Shown one piece after another: positions 14,387-20,547 of a stretch of DNA of 20,547 bases (its first letter is position 1; each line of letters begins with the position of its first letter). The position numbers and the translations under genes were made by a program. Under the pieces are notes generated by a model. That model searched no databases, was not told where the DNA came from, and worked only from the letters and a program-made list of their open reading frames with translations. The DNA is from CAZJHX01 sp964545715 (GTDB taxonomy: Bacteria > Myxococcota_A > UBA9042 > GCA-2863065), in NCBI GenBank assembly GCA_964545715.1, contig CAZJHX010000179.1, positions 1 through 20,547 on the forward strand. The letters are read 5' to 3'.

Positions 14387-17300
14387 CTAGCCGCCGCAGG
14401 TGAACGTGAGCGTGTAGGCGCCGACCGCGTCGAGATAGCCGTCCACCACGATGTAGTACGTGGTGCCGGCCACCGCGTCGAAGGTGACCTTGTCCAGGTC
14501 GTCCGCGATGCAGCTGGCGGGGTTGCAGCCCAGCCCCTTGTCCTGGAGCACCATCACGTCGGTCTCGGCGGCCTCGTCCGTCAGCGCGACCGTGACCGGA
14601 CCGTCGGTCTCCGCCAGGTAGGTGTAGACGTACTCGGGCGCGTTGTACGTGTACTTGTTGCAGCTGTACGCGCTGACCGTCGCGCTCGAGCCGTCACTGT
14701 CGTTGGCCCATTTGTCGCTGTCCTCGTCGCAGGCGAGCAGCGCCTCAGGCGTCGAGTCGTCCGGCAGGCAGGCGGGCTGGCAGATCGGGGAGGCGCCAAA
14801 GCAGTCGCTGTCTTCGCAGTCCGTGGCGCCGTCCTGGTCGTCGTCGGTGCCGTCCTCGCAGGCCGTCTCGGCGGCCGCGACGCAGCCCACGTTCAACGTG
14901 AACTGGCCGACCGCGCCGTTGTAGCCGTCCACGACCACCCAGACCTTGTCGCCTTCTTTGACCTCCAGGTAGGCCTCCTCGAAGTCGGATGTGGCGCAGT
15001 TTTCGGCTTCGCAGACGCCGTCCGCGTCCTTGACCAGCATCACGTCTGTCTCCGCCGTCTCGTCGGTCAGCGTCACCGTCACCGTGCCGTCGAACGGGGC
15101 GACAAACGCGCCCCCCAGCTCCGGTCCCTCGAAGCTGTCCGTGCTGCACACATAGGAGTCCAGCGTGTCCTTGGACAGGCCCGCGGCGTCGTTGCTCAGC
15201 GCCAGGCTGTCGCCGCATTTGAAGTTGAGCTCGCCCAGCGGGTTGCAGGTCAGCGCGCACAGCGGCAGGTCCGCGCAGTCGCTGTCCTGGCAGTCTGTCT
15301 TGCCGTCCTCGTCGTCGTCCTTGCCGTCGTCGCACACGGTCTCACTACCGGCCGGGCAGCTGACGGCGATCTTGAACGCCCCTTCGGCGCCGTTGAAGCC
15401 GTCCACGACCAGGTAGTAGCGCTGTCCCGCGGTCGCGTCGAACGTCACCTCGCTCAGCCCGGACGCCACGCACGCATCGGCCAGGCACGCGTCGTCGTCG
15501 CCCGCCTTGACGATCAGAACATCGGTCGCCGCGGTCTCGTCCGACAGGGTCACCGTCACCGGACCGTCCACCGTGGAGTCAAAGACGTAGGCGTACTCGG
15601 GACCCGGATAGCTGAAGGAGTTACAGCCGCCGTAGCTGTCGAAGTTGTCGGTGGAGCCGAACAGATAGTTGGCCCACGCGTCGGACTTGCCGCACCCGAG
15701 GACCCACTTGCCCACACATTGCGGCGGCGCACAGGCGTCGTCGTCTGCGCAGTCCGGGTCGTCGCAGTCGGTCAGCTCGTCCTCGTCCTCGTCAGCGCCG
15801 TCCTGGCAGTTCTGCTCGTTGGCCGGCGTGCACTGCACATCCAGCGTGAAGCCGCCCTCGTCGTCGATGAAGCCGTCCACCACAAAGTAGAAGGTCTGTC
15901 CGGGGGCCATCGGCGTCACCGCCGACGAGAAGCCCGACTGTGCGCACGCCTTGGGATCGCAGCCCAGGTCGCTCTGCTCCAACACCAGCACGTCAGTGAT
16001 GGTCTCCTCGTTGCTCAGCGTGACCGTCAGCTCGCCCGCGTAAGGCGCCTGAAAGAGGTAGGTCTGCTCACCGCCGGGATACGTTGTCGACTCGCTGCAG
16101 CCGTACTTATCAAAGGACTTGGTCGCGCCCTCGCCCCCGGTGTCGCCGGTCACGACCGCGCCGCAGGAGACCGCCGCCCCGGCCTCACAGGACGTCGGGC
16201 ATACGTTCTCGCCGCCGGGTTGGCACACCGCGTCGGCGCAGACGTCACCCTCGGTACAGTCGTCGGAGTCGTCACATGCGGCGGTGTTGGGCACGTGCGT
16301 GCAGCCGAACGCGGGCTCGCAGGCGTCGTCGGTGCACGGGTTGTTGTCCTGGCAGGCGATCTCCGCGCCCGCAGTGCAGCTGCCGCCGGTGCACGTGTCG
16401 GTCGTCGTGCAGGCGTCCCCGTCGTCGCACGGCTTGCCGTCGGCCACAGGCAGCAGCGCACATTTGCCCGTCGTAGGCACGCACTCGTTGACCTCGCAGG
16501 CGTTGTCGGTCGTCGGCGCGCAGAAGACGACCGTAGCCGGGTCCACCAGGCATTTGCCGGCCGAGCACAGCAGCGTCCCCGTGCAGGGATCCCCGTCGTC
16601 GAACTCCAGGCAGTCTTCCGCGCTGTCACAGGCGCAGTCCTGGATGACCGAGCCGCCGCACGCCCCGATCTTGCAGTGGTCGTTGGTCGTGCACCCGTTG
16701 CCGTCGTCGCAGGGGGCATCGTTGAAGGTGTGGACGCAGCCTGACGTATCGTTGCACACGTCGCTGGTGCACAGGTTGCCGTCGTCGCAAGGCAGCGCGT
16801 GGCCTGTGCAGGCGCCGGCCTCGCAGAAGTCCTTGGTCGTACAGGCCGTCCCGTCGTCGCAGGCCGTCCCGGTGGGCAGCGGTTTGCTTGCGCACTTGCC
16901 GGTGTCCGGTACGCACTTGGTCGCCGTGCAGGCATCGGATGCGCCGCAGGTCACGATGGTGGCGGGATTCACGACGCACTCGCCATCGATGCAGTACAGC
17001 GTGCCGTTGCAGAGGTCGCCGTCCTCGAACGGGATGCAGTCGTTCATGGTCACGCAGCTGCAGTCACCCTCGCCGATGCACTCACCGCCCGCGCAGGCGT
17101 CGTTGTCCGTGCAGTCGTTGGCGTCGTCGCACGCGGCGCCGTCGGTTGGCGCATTGGCGCAGCCCGCGTCCGGCTTGCACAGATCCTGGGTGCAGGGGTT
17201 GTCGTCGTCGCAGTCCATCAGCTTGCCGACGCACTCCCCCGCGGCGCAGTGGTCGCCTTTGGTGCAGGCGTCGCCGTCCGTGCAGTCCGCCCCGTCCAGC

Positions 17301-18427
17301 GCCTTGGTCTCCGCGCACTTGCCGACGGTCGGCACGCATGCCACCACCGTGCAGGGAGGCGCCGCCGCGATCTCGTCGCTGCAGTCGACCAGGGTGGCCG
17401 GGTCCGGTACGCAGTCGCCCGCGGTGCAAGCCAGCGTGCCGTTGCACAGGTCGCCGTCTTCAAACGCCGCGCAGTCCGCGTCTGCCGTGCAGCCGCAGGC
17501 GGGATTCTTCAGCCCGGTGCAGGCGCCGTCGGTGCATTGGTCGCCGATAGTGCACAGGTCGTCGTCGTCGCAGTCGTCGGCGTTGTTGTCGAAGACGCAG
17601 CCCGCGGTCGGGTCGCACACGTCGTCCGTGCACGGGTTCGTGTCGTCACAAATCGTCGGCGAGCCCTTGCAGTTGCCTCCCTTGCAGGAGTCCCCGCTGG
17701 AGCAGGCGTTGCCGTCATCGCACTTGAAGCCGTCCGGCGCGGGCGCGGCTTTGCACTTGCCCGACTTGGGCTCGCAGAAGGTCTCGCGGCAGGGCCCACC
17801 CATGCTCGGATCGCACACCACGATGGTGTCCTGATCGGGCACGCACTGGGTACCGGTGCACTTGAGCACCCCATTGCACAGGTCCGCATCATCGTATTGC
17901 GCGCAGTCCGCGTCCTCGGTGCACTGGCAGGTCGGGTTGGCGTCGCCGGTGCACAAGCCGTCGATGCAGTGGTCGTCGACGGTGCAGTAGTTGCCGTCGT
18001 CGCACAGGGCTACCTGCGGTTTGGTCGCGCAGATGCCGGTCTTGGCGTCGCAGGAGTCAGCCGTGCATGGACTGCCGTCGTCGCAGACCTTGCGCACGCC
18101 GATGCAGGCGCCCCCATTGCACTCGTCGCCGTCGGTGCAAGCGTCGTCGTCACTGCACACCGTGCCGTTGGGGCCCGCGATAGGCTTGCAGTCCTGGGTG
18201 ACGGGGTCGCACACCGCCGCCTGGCACGCGCCGAGGTCGGCCAGCTTTCCAAGGCAATCCGCGTCGGTCTCGCACTGAAACGGCGTCGGCAGCTCGGGCA
18301 GCTCGCCCGGCATGACCACGTCGGGGGCCGCGTCCTCCGTCGGTACAGACGGCTTTTTAACCGGATCGTCGCCGCATCCGAGGAAGACTCCCACCACCAC
18401 TACCATCACAAGCTTTCGCACGAACAT
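14387..18427 (-). CDS. Giant Cys/Asp-rich modular lipoprotein
   Basis: Surface or periplasmic lipoprotein of 1346 residues. The signal peptide MFVRKLVMVVVVGVFLGC has a lipobox ending at Cys18. A Pro-rich spacer follows (~20-50). Residues 52-743 hold five tandem Cys-rich modules starting at about Cys52, Cys169, Cys313, Cys458 and Cys600 (the first shorter, the others ~142-145 residues). Each full module contains DGDLCNGTL-like, CVPDTGKC-like and several CDDGNxCTxxDxC units, probably disulfide-stabilised. Residues ~755-1344 are four ~112-residue beta-sandwich domains resembling bacterial pre-peptidase C-terminal (PPC) domains, each with a TVTLsdEtaaTDVlvl strand pair and a YYxVVDGYxxxxGxFtL end. 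Three acidic linkers (874-893, 1032-1051, 1190-1209) read CxDGxDxDxDxxTDCxDxDC, a likely Ca2+-binding pattern. No enzyme domain is seen; adhesion or a structural surface role is an inference. GGAG 6 nt before the ATG supports the start. Confidence 0.88.
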   Translation of the reverse strand: MFVRKLVMVVVVGVFLGCGDDPVKKPSVPTEDAAPDVVMPGELPELPTPFQCETDADCLGKLADLGACQAAVCDPVTQDCKPIAGPNGTVCSDDDACTDGDECNGGACIGVRKVCDDGSPCTADSCDAKTGICATKPQVALCDDGNYCTVDDHCIDGLCTGDANPTCQCTEDADCAQYDDADLCNGVLKCTGTQCVPDQDTIVVCDPSMGGPCRETFCEPKSGKCKAAPAPDGFKCDDGNACSSGDSCKGGNCKGSPTICDDTNPCTDDVCDPTAGCVFDNNADDCDDDDLCTIGDQCTDGACTGLKNPACGCTADADCAAFEDGDLCNGTLACTAGDCVPDPATLVDCSDEIAAAPPCTVVACVPTVGKCAETKALDGADCTDGDACTKGDHCAAGECVGKLMDCDDDNPCTQDLCKPDAGCANAPTDGAACDDANDCTDNDACAGGECIGEGDCSCVTMNDCIPFEDGDLCNGTLYCIDGECVVNPATIVTCGASDACTATKCVPDTGKCASKPLPTGTACDDGTACTTKDFCEAGACTGHALPCDDGNLCTSDVCNDTSGCVHTFNDAPCDDGNGCTTNDHCKIGACGGSVIQDCACDSAEDCLEFDDGDPCTGTLLCSAGKCLVDPATVVFCAPTTDNACEVNECVPTTGKCALLPVADGKPCDDGDACTTTDTCTGGSCTAGAEIACQDNNPCTDDACEPAFGCTHVPNTAACDDSDDCTEGDVCADAVCQPGGENVCPTSCEAGAAVSCGAVVTGDTGGEGATKSFDKYGCSESTTYPGGEQTYLFQAPYAGELTVTLSNEETITDVLVLEQSDLGCDPKACAQSGFSSAVTPMAPGQTFYFVVDGFIDDEGGFTLDVQCTPANEQNCQDGADEDEDELTDCDDPDCADDDACAPPQCVGKWVLGCGKSDAWANYLFGSTDNFDSYGGCNSFSYPGPEYAYVFDSTVDGPVTVTLSDETAATDVLIVKAGDDDACLADACVASGLSEVTFDATAGQRYYLVVDGFNGAEGAFKIAVSCPAGSETVCDDGKDDDEDGKTDCQDSDCADLPLCALTCNPLGELNFKCGDSLALSNDAAGLSKDTLDSYVCSTDSFEGPELGGAFVAPFDGTVTVTLTDETAETDVMLVKDADGVCEAENCATSDFEEAYLEVKEGDKVWVVVDGYNGAVGQFTLNVGCVAAAETACEDGTDDDQDGATDCEDSDCFGASPICQPACLPDDSTPEALLACDEDSDKWANDSDGSSATVSAYSCNKYTYNAPEYVYTYLAETDGPVTVALTDEAAETDVMVLQDKGLGCNPASCIADDLDKVTFDAVAGTTYYIVVDGYLDAVGAYTLTFTCGG

Positions 18428-18487
18428 TGCGCACTCCGCGAAATCGCCTACCCTGACCGGGGTGTGTTCTGGGGGAGGCCAGGCCAG
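18428..18487. promoter_or_regulatory. Divergent intergenic region between the lipoprotein and DCC-family genes
   Basis: Sixty bases separate the two divergent starts. Ribosome sites are seen at both ends: GGAG on the minus strand (18434-18437) for the lipoprotein, and GGGGGAGG (18471-18478) for the GTG at 18488. Promoters for both genes are expected here or just inside the coding regions, but I could not identify -35/-10 boxes. Confidence 0.4.
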
Positions 18488-18925
18488 GTGTCAAGCTCCG
18501 ATTACGCGCGATTGGCGGTACTGTACGACGGCCACTGCAACTTCTGCCGCGGGCAGATGAGCAACCTCGTCCGCCTGGCGCGCTCCGGTGCCGTCGAGCC
18601 GGTCGACTTCCAGGCGGTGGGCGCGCTGGATCGTTATGAAAATGTCACCCACGCGCAGTGCATGCAGTCGATGATCGTGGTGGCGCCCGACCAGCGCACG
18701 TGGACCGGCGCGGAGGCCTTCGCGCGTGTCCTGATGACCCGCCCGATCCTGGGCAAAGTGGCCTATCTCTATTATGTGCCGGGTCTAAAGCACCTCGCCG
18801 ACTGGATCTATGGCATCGTGGCGCGCCACCGATATCGGATCGCCGGTCGGGCGGTGGCCGGCGGGGACTGTGACAGCGGCGCGTGTCAGCTGCACTTCGA
18901 TGCCCCCAAGAAGGAGGAGGATTAG
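18488..18925 (+). CDS. DCC-family (DUF393) thiol oxidoreductase-like protein
   Basis: Protein of 145 residues. The GTG at 18488 is preferred because GGGGGAGG ends 9 nt upstream; the frame stays open far upstream only because it runs antisense to the lipoprotein gene. The family signature VLYDGHCNFCRGQM lies at 11-24, with Asp14 and the CxxC pair Cys17 and Cys20. Downstream come the usual RPILGKVAYLYYVPGL and a helix ADWIYGIVARHRYRI, then a C-terminal CDSGAC pair (Cys128, Cys133). The family is named for the DxxCxxC motif and is predicted to be thioredoxin-like; biochemical roles are mostly untested. No signal peptide is visible. The stop codon TAG overlaps the next gene's GTG by one base, which argues that both products are made together. 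Confidence 0.87.
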   Translation: MSSSDYARLAVLYDGHCNFCRGQMSNLVRLARSGAVEPVDFQAVGALDRYENVTHAQCMQSMIVVAPDQRTWTGAEAFARVLMTRPILGKVAYLYYVPGLKHLADWIYGIVARHRYRIAGRAVAGGDCDSGACQLHFDAPKKEED

Positions 18926-18927
18926 TG
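18911..18927 (+). promoter_or_regulatory. Ribosome site and stop/start overlap coupling the DCC and HAD-UbiA genes
   Basis: AAGGAGGAGG at 18911-18920 is a near-perfect Shine-Dalgarno sequence lying in the last codons of the DCC gene. It precedes TAGTG (18923-18927), in which the TAG stop and the GTG start share one G. This decides the start of the HAD-UbiA gene over an in-frame ATG at 18883 and indicates translational coupling. Confidence 0.8.
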
Positions 18928-20349
18928 TCGTCAACGCTGCCGCTGTGCGTCGATCTCGACGGCACCCTGGTACAGACCGACACCCTGCACGAGCAGACGT
19001 TGCGCTTGCTGCAGGCGCGTCCGACGGCGGCCTTTCAGCTGCCGGGCTGGCTCAGCGGGGGCCGCAGCGGTCTCAAGCGCCGCATCGCCGGCGAGGTGTC
19101 CCTGGACGCGGCCACGCTGCCGTATCGCGGCGATTTTCTGCAGTGGCTGAGAGATGAGCGCGCCGCCGGCCGCAGCCTGATCCTGGCCACCGCGGCGGAC
19201 CAGAGCATCGCAGACGGTGTCGCGCAGCATCTCGACCTGTTCGATGAGGTCATCGGCTCGGACGGCGCCACCAACCTCAAGGGCCAGGCCAAGGCCGATG
19301 CGCTGGTCGACCGCTTCGGCGTCGGCGGCTTCGCATATGCCGGCGACTCGGCGTGTGATCTGGCGGTCTGGCGCCAGGCCGGCGCGGCTGTGCTGGTCGA
19401 TCCTCCGGCCGCCGTCGAGCGCGAGGTCCAGCAGGACAAGATAGAGCGCCGCTTCGGTCGTCCAAAAGGCCGCGCGCGAGCCCTGCTCAAGGCCATGCGC
19501 GTGTACCAATGGGTCAAAAACGGCCTGGTCTTCCTGCCCATGATCATGGGCCATGCGTACGGCGCCGCCACCGTGACCGCCGCCGCGCTGATCTTTGTGG
19601 CCTTCAGCCTCACCGCGTCCGGCATCTACCTGCTGAACGACCTGCTGGACCTGGACGCCGACCGCGCCCACCCGCGCAAGCGCCGCCGCCCCTTCGCCAG
19701 CGGTGATCTGCCGCTGAGCTACGGCATCGCCTCGCCGATCCTGGTTTTGATCGGCCTGCTCATCGCCTCCACCGTCAACGTGGGCAGCGTCGCCGTGCTG
19801 CTGGTGTATGCCGGGACGACCACCGCCTACTCGACGCGCCTCAAGACCCTGCCTGTGGTCGACGTCTTCGTGCTCGCGGGCCTCTACACCGTGCGCGTCC
19901 TGGCGGGCGGCGTGGCCACAAACATCGTGGTCTCCGTGTGGCTACTGGCCTTCTCCAGCTTCCTCTTTCTGTCGCTGGCGTTTCTGAAGCGCACCGGCGA
20001 GCTGCTGGCGATGGTCGCCGACGGTCGCGACGAGACCAGCCGCCGAGGCTACCGCGCGGGCGACGTCGGCCTGGTCGAGAGCATGGGCGTCGCCAGCGCC
20101 TTCATCGCCGTGCTCGTGCTGTCGCTATACGTGGACACCGACATGGCCAGCAGCATGTACGTAGCGCCGCGCATCCTCTGGTTCCTGGTCCCGCTGGTGC
20201 TCTTCTGGCTGTGCCGGATGTGGTTCGCCGCGATTCGCGGTCAGATGACGGACGATCCGATTGTGTATGCGGCCAAGGAGCCCGGCTCCTGGGTCGTCTT
20301 CGCGCTGTGTGCGGTCGTCTTTGGGATGGCCGTGATGGGGCCGTTTTAG
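18925..20349 (+). CDS. HAD hydrolase-UbiA prenyltransferase fusion (DPPR synthase-like)
   Basis: Integral membrane protein of 474 residues. Residues ~5-170 form a HAD phosphatase-like domain: VDLDGTL (9-15, nucleophile Asp10 and Asp12), LATAAD (87-92), a Lys in NLKGQAKAD (117-125) and YAGDSACD (138-145). Residues ~187-474 are a UbiA-type prenyltransferase with several hydrophobic segments, the Mg2+/diphosphate motif NDLLDLDADRAHPRKRRRP (238-256) and YSTRLKTLPVVDVFVLAGLY (302-321). The NDxxD...HPxKxxRP form is typical of decaprenyl-phosphate phosphoribose synthases, which join phosphoribosyl diphosphate to polyprenyl phosphate; HAD fusions of this kind are known, and the HAD part could act on the 5'-phosphate product (inference). 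A different acceptor is possible. No DprE1/DprE2-like neighbour lies in the window. It is translated together with the DCC gene. Confidence 0.88.
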   Translation: MSSTLPLCVDLDGTLVQTDTLHEQTLRLLQARPTAAFQLPGWLSGGRSGLKRRIAGEVSLDAATLPYRGDFLQWLRDERAAGRSLILATAADQSIADGVAQHLDLFDEVIGSDGATNLKGQAKADALVDRFGVGGFAYAGDSACDLAVWRQAGAAVLVDPPAAVEREVQQDKIERRFGRPKGRARALLKAMRVYQWVKNGLVFLPMIMGHAYGAATVTAAALIFVAFSLTASGIYLLNDLLDLDADRAHPRKRRRPFASGDLPLSYGIASPILVLIGLLIASTVNVGSVAVLLVYAGTTTAYSTRLKTLPVVDVFVLAGLYTVRVLAGGVATNIVVSVWLLAFSSFLFLSLAFLKRTGELLAMVADGRDETSRRGYRAGDVGLVESMGVASAFIAVLVLSLYVDTDMASSMYVAPRILWFLVPLVLFWLCRMWFAAIRGQMTDDPIVYAAKEPGSWVVFALCAVVFGMAVMGPF

Positions 20350-20547
20350 GGGCGCCAGCTTCTGTCCAGGCCGGCTGCCACCGGCGCCCCGGATACTGTA
20401 TCTATGACGTCTTTGGCAGTCTGAGCTGCCAACGGTGCGCTGGATACCGTATCTATGACGTCTTTGGCAGTTGAAGCTGCCAACGGTGCGCTGGATACCG
20501 TATCTATGACGTCTTTGGCAGTTGAAGCTGCCAACGGTGCGCTAGAT
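20346..20547 (-). CDS. Possible C-terminal end of a 17-residue-repeat protein (partial, doubtful)
   Basis: On the minus strand one frame is open from the window edge through the 51-bp array to a TAA at 20348-20346, which overlaps the UbiA TAG on the other strand. It would encode repeats of AASTAKDVIDTVSSAPL, ending in a short basic tail RSWRP. No start is visible; the gene would begin beyond the window. Against it, three of the six frames are open through the repeat unit: this one, a second minus-strand frame, and a plus-strand frame that starts with ATG at 20455 and reads MTSLAVEAANGALDTVS. Openness is therefore weak evidence, and the array may be non-coding. Confidence 0.25.
   Translation of the reverse strand, partial: SSAPLAASTAKDVIDTVSSAPLAASTAKDVIDTVSSAPLAAQTAKDVIDTVSGAPVAAGLDRSWRP
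20349..20390 (+). terminator. Possible stem-loop after the HAD-UbiA gene
   Basis: GGGGCGCC at 20349-20356 and GGCGCCCC at 20383-20390 are perfect 8-base complements separated by 26 nt. The stem begins on the last base of the UbiA stop codon. There is no run of T after it, so it is not a classical intrinsic terminator. The second arm abuts the 51-bp repeat array, and the loop (20374 onward) contains a decayed half copy of that repeat. Confidence 0.3.
20391..20547. repeat. Tandem array of 51-bp units with three dyads per unit
   Basis: Complete units lie at 20391-20441, 20442-20492 and 20493-20543; a fourth begins at 20544 and is cut by the window end. Units 2 and 3 are identical; unit 1 differs at four bases. 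A decayed half copy can be aligned at about 20374-20390. Each unit holds an 11-bp dyad GATACnGTATC (20392-20402, 20443-20453, 20494-20504), the palindrome GACGTC (20406-20411 and +51, +102) and a 20-bp dyad TTGGCAG-N6-CTGCCAA (20413-20432, 20464-20483, 20515-20534). Units are contiguous with no unique spacers, so it is not a CRISPR. Because 51 is a multiple of three, reading frames persist through the array. Confidence 0.93.

Noticed and set aside
13643..16744. Plus-strand open frame of 1033 codons opposite the hydrolase and lipoprotein genes
   Set aside because: It lies antisense to two clear genes and encodes Val/Arg/Ala-rich low-complexity sequence with no domain. The open frame is a by-product of the Asp/Cys/Thr-rich, GC-rich codons on the other strand.
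16119..17834. Plus-strand open frame of 571 codons, Ser/Pro/Gln-rich
   Set aside because: It is a shadow of the Cys-rich module region; its apparent internal repeats simply mirror the repeats of the lipoprotein on the minus strand.
16799..18487. Long N-terminal extension of the DCC protein (708 residues in total)
   Set aside because: Everything before about 18488 is antisense to the lipoprotein gene and has no domain. The GTG at 18488 has a strong ribosome site and gives a protein of normal DCC-family size.
20391..20547. CRISPR array
   Set aside because: The units are directly contiguous with no unique spacers, and no cas gene is nearby.

Overview
The window is GC-rich, very tightly packed DNA (about 98% coding) from what looks like a deltaproteobacterial lineage, most likely Myxococcota or Bradymonadota. 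Supporting signs are myxobacterial-type Ser/Thr kinases (kinase-ATPase-TPR and zinc-ribbon-kinase-TM layouts), a giant Cys/Asp-rich lipoprotein with acidic metal-binding linkers, and frequent GTG/TTG starts. The phylum is an inference from gene style; no marker gene (rRNA, ribosomal protein) is present.

Layout. (1) 144-4753, plus strand: two Ser/Thr protein kinase genes in tandem, probably one operon: a soluble PknK-like kinase/STAND-ATPase/TPR protein, then a zinc-ribbon kinase with a C-terminal membrane anchor. (2) 4755-5381, minus: a 3-oxoacid CoA-transferase B subunit without its usual A-subunit partner. (3) 5430-7505, plus: a HelD-like superfamily 1 helicase/ATPase. (4) 7509-9452, minus, and 9530-12658, plus: two divergently transcribed thiamine-diphosphate enzymes, each with an unexpected extra domain. 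One is a PoxB/IlvB-type decarboxylase with an N-terminal Rieske [2Fe-2S] domain. The other is a 2-oxoglutarate dehydrogenase E1 with a cyclic-nucleotide-binding domain between its E2-binding N-terminus and its catalytic core. (5) 12700-13188, plus: a small PsbP/DUF1795-like protein of unknown role. (6) 18427-13178, minus: a two-gene unit with a 1346-residue lipoprotein (five ~143-residue Cys-rich modules, then four beta-sandwich domains joined by acidic Cys-Asp linkers) followed by an endonuclease/exonuclease/phosphatase-fold hydrolase. (7) 18488-20349, plus: a DCC-family thiol oxidoreductase-like protein translationally coupled to a HAD-UbiA fusion prenyltransferase. (8) 20391 to the window end: a tandem array of 51-bp units.

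Most interesting points. The divergent ThDP-enzyme pair suggests a locus controlling oxidative decarboxylation of 2-oxoacids, with a redox centre on one enzyme and a second-messenger receiver on the other. The 51-bp array is the most structured non-gene element: every unit carries three dyads, and all four differences between the first and the later complete units fall in the spacers of two of them. No tRNA, rRNA, IS element, prophage or CRISPR array was seen. No promoter could be called with confidence.
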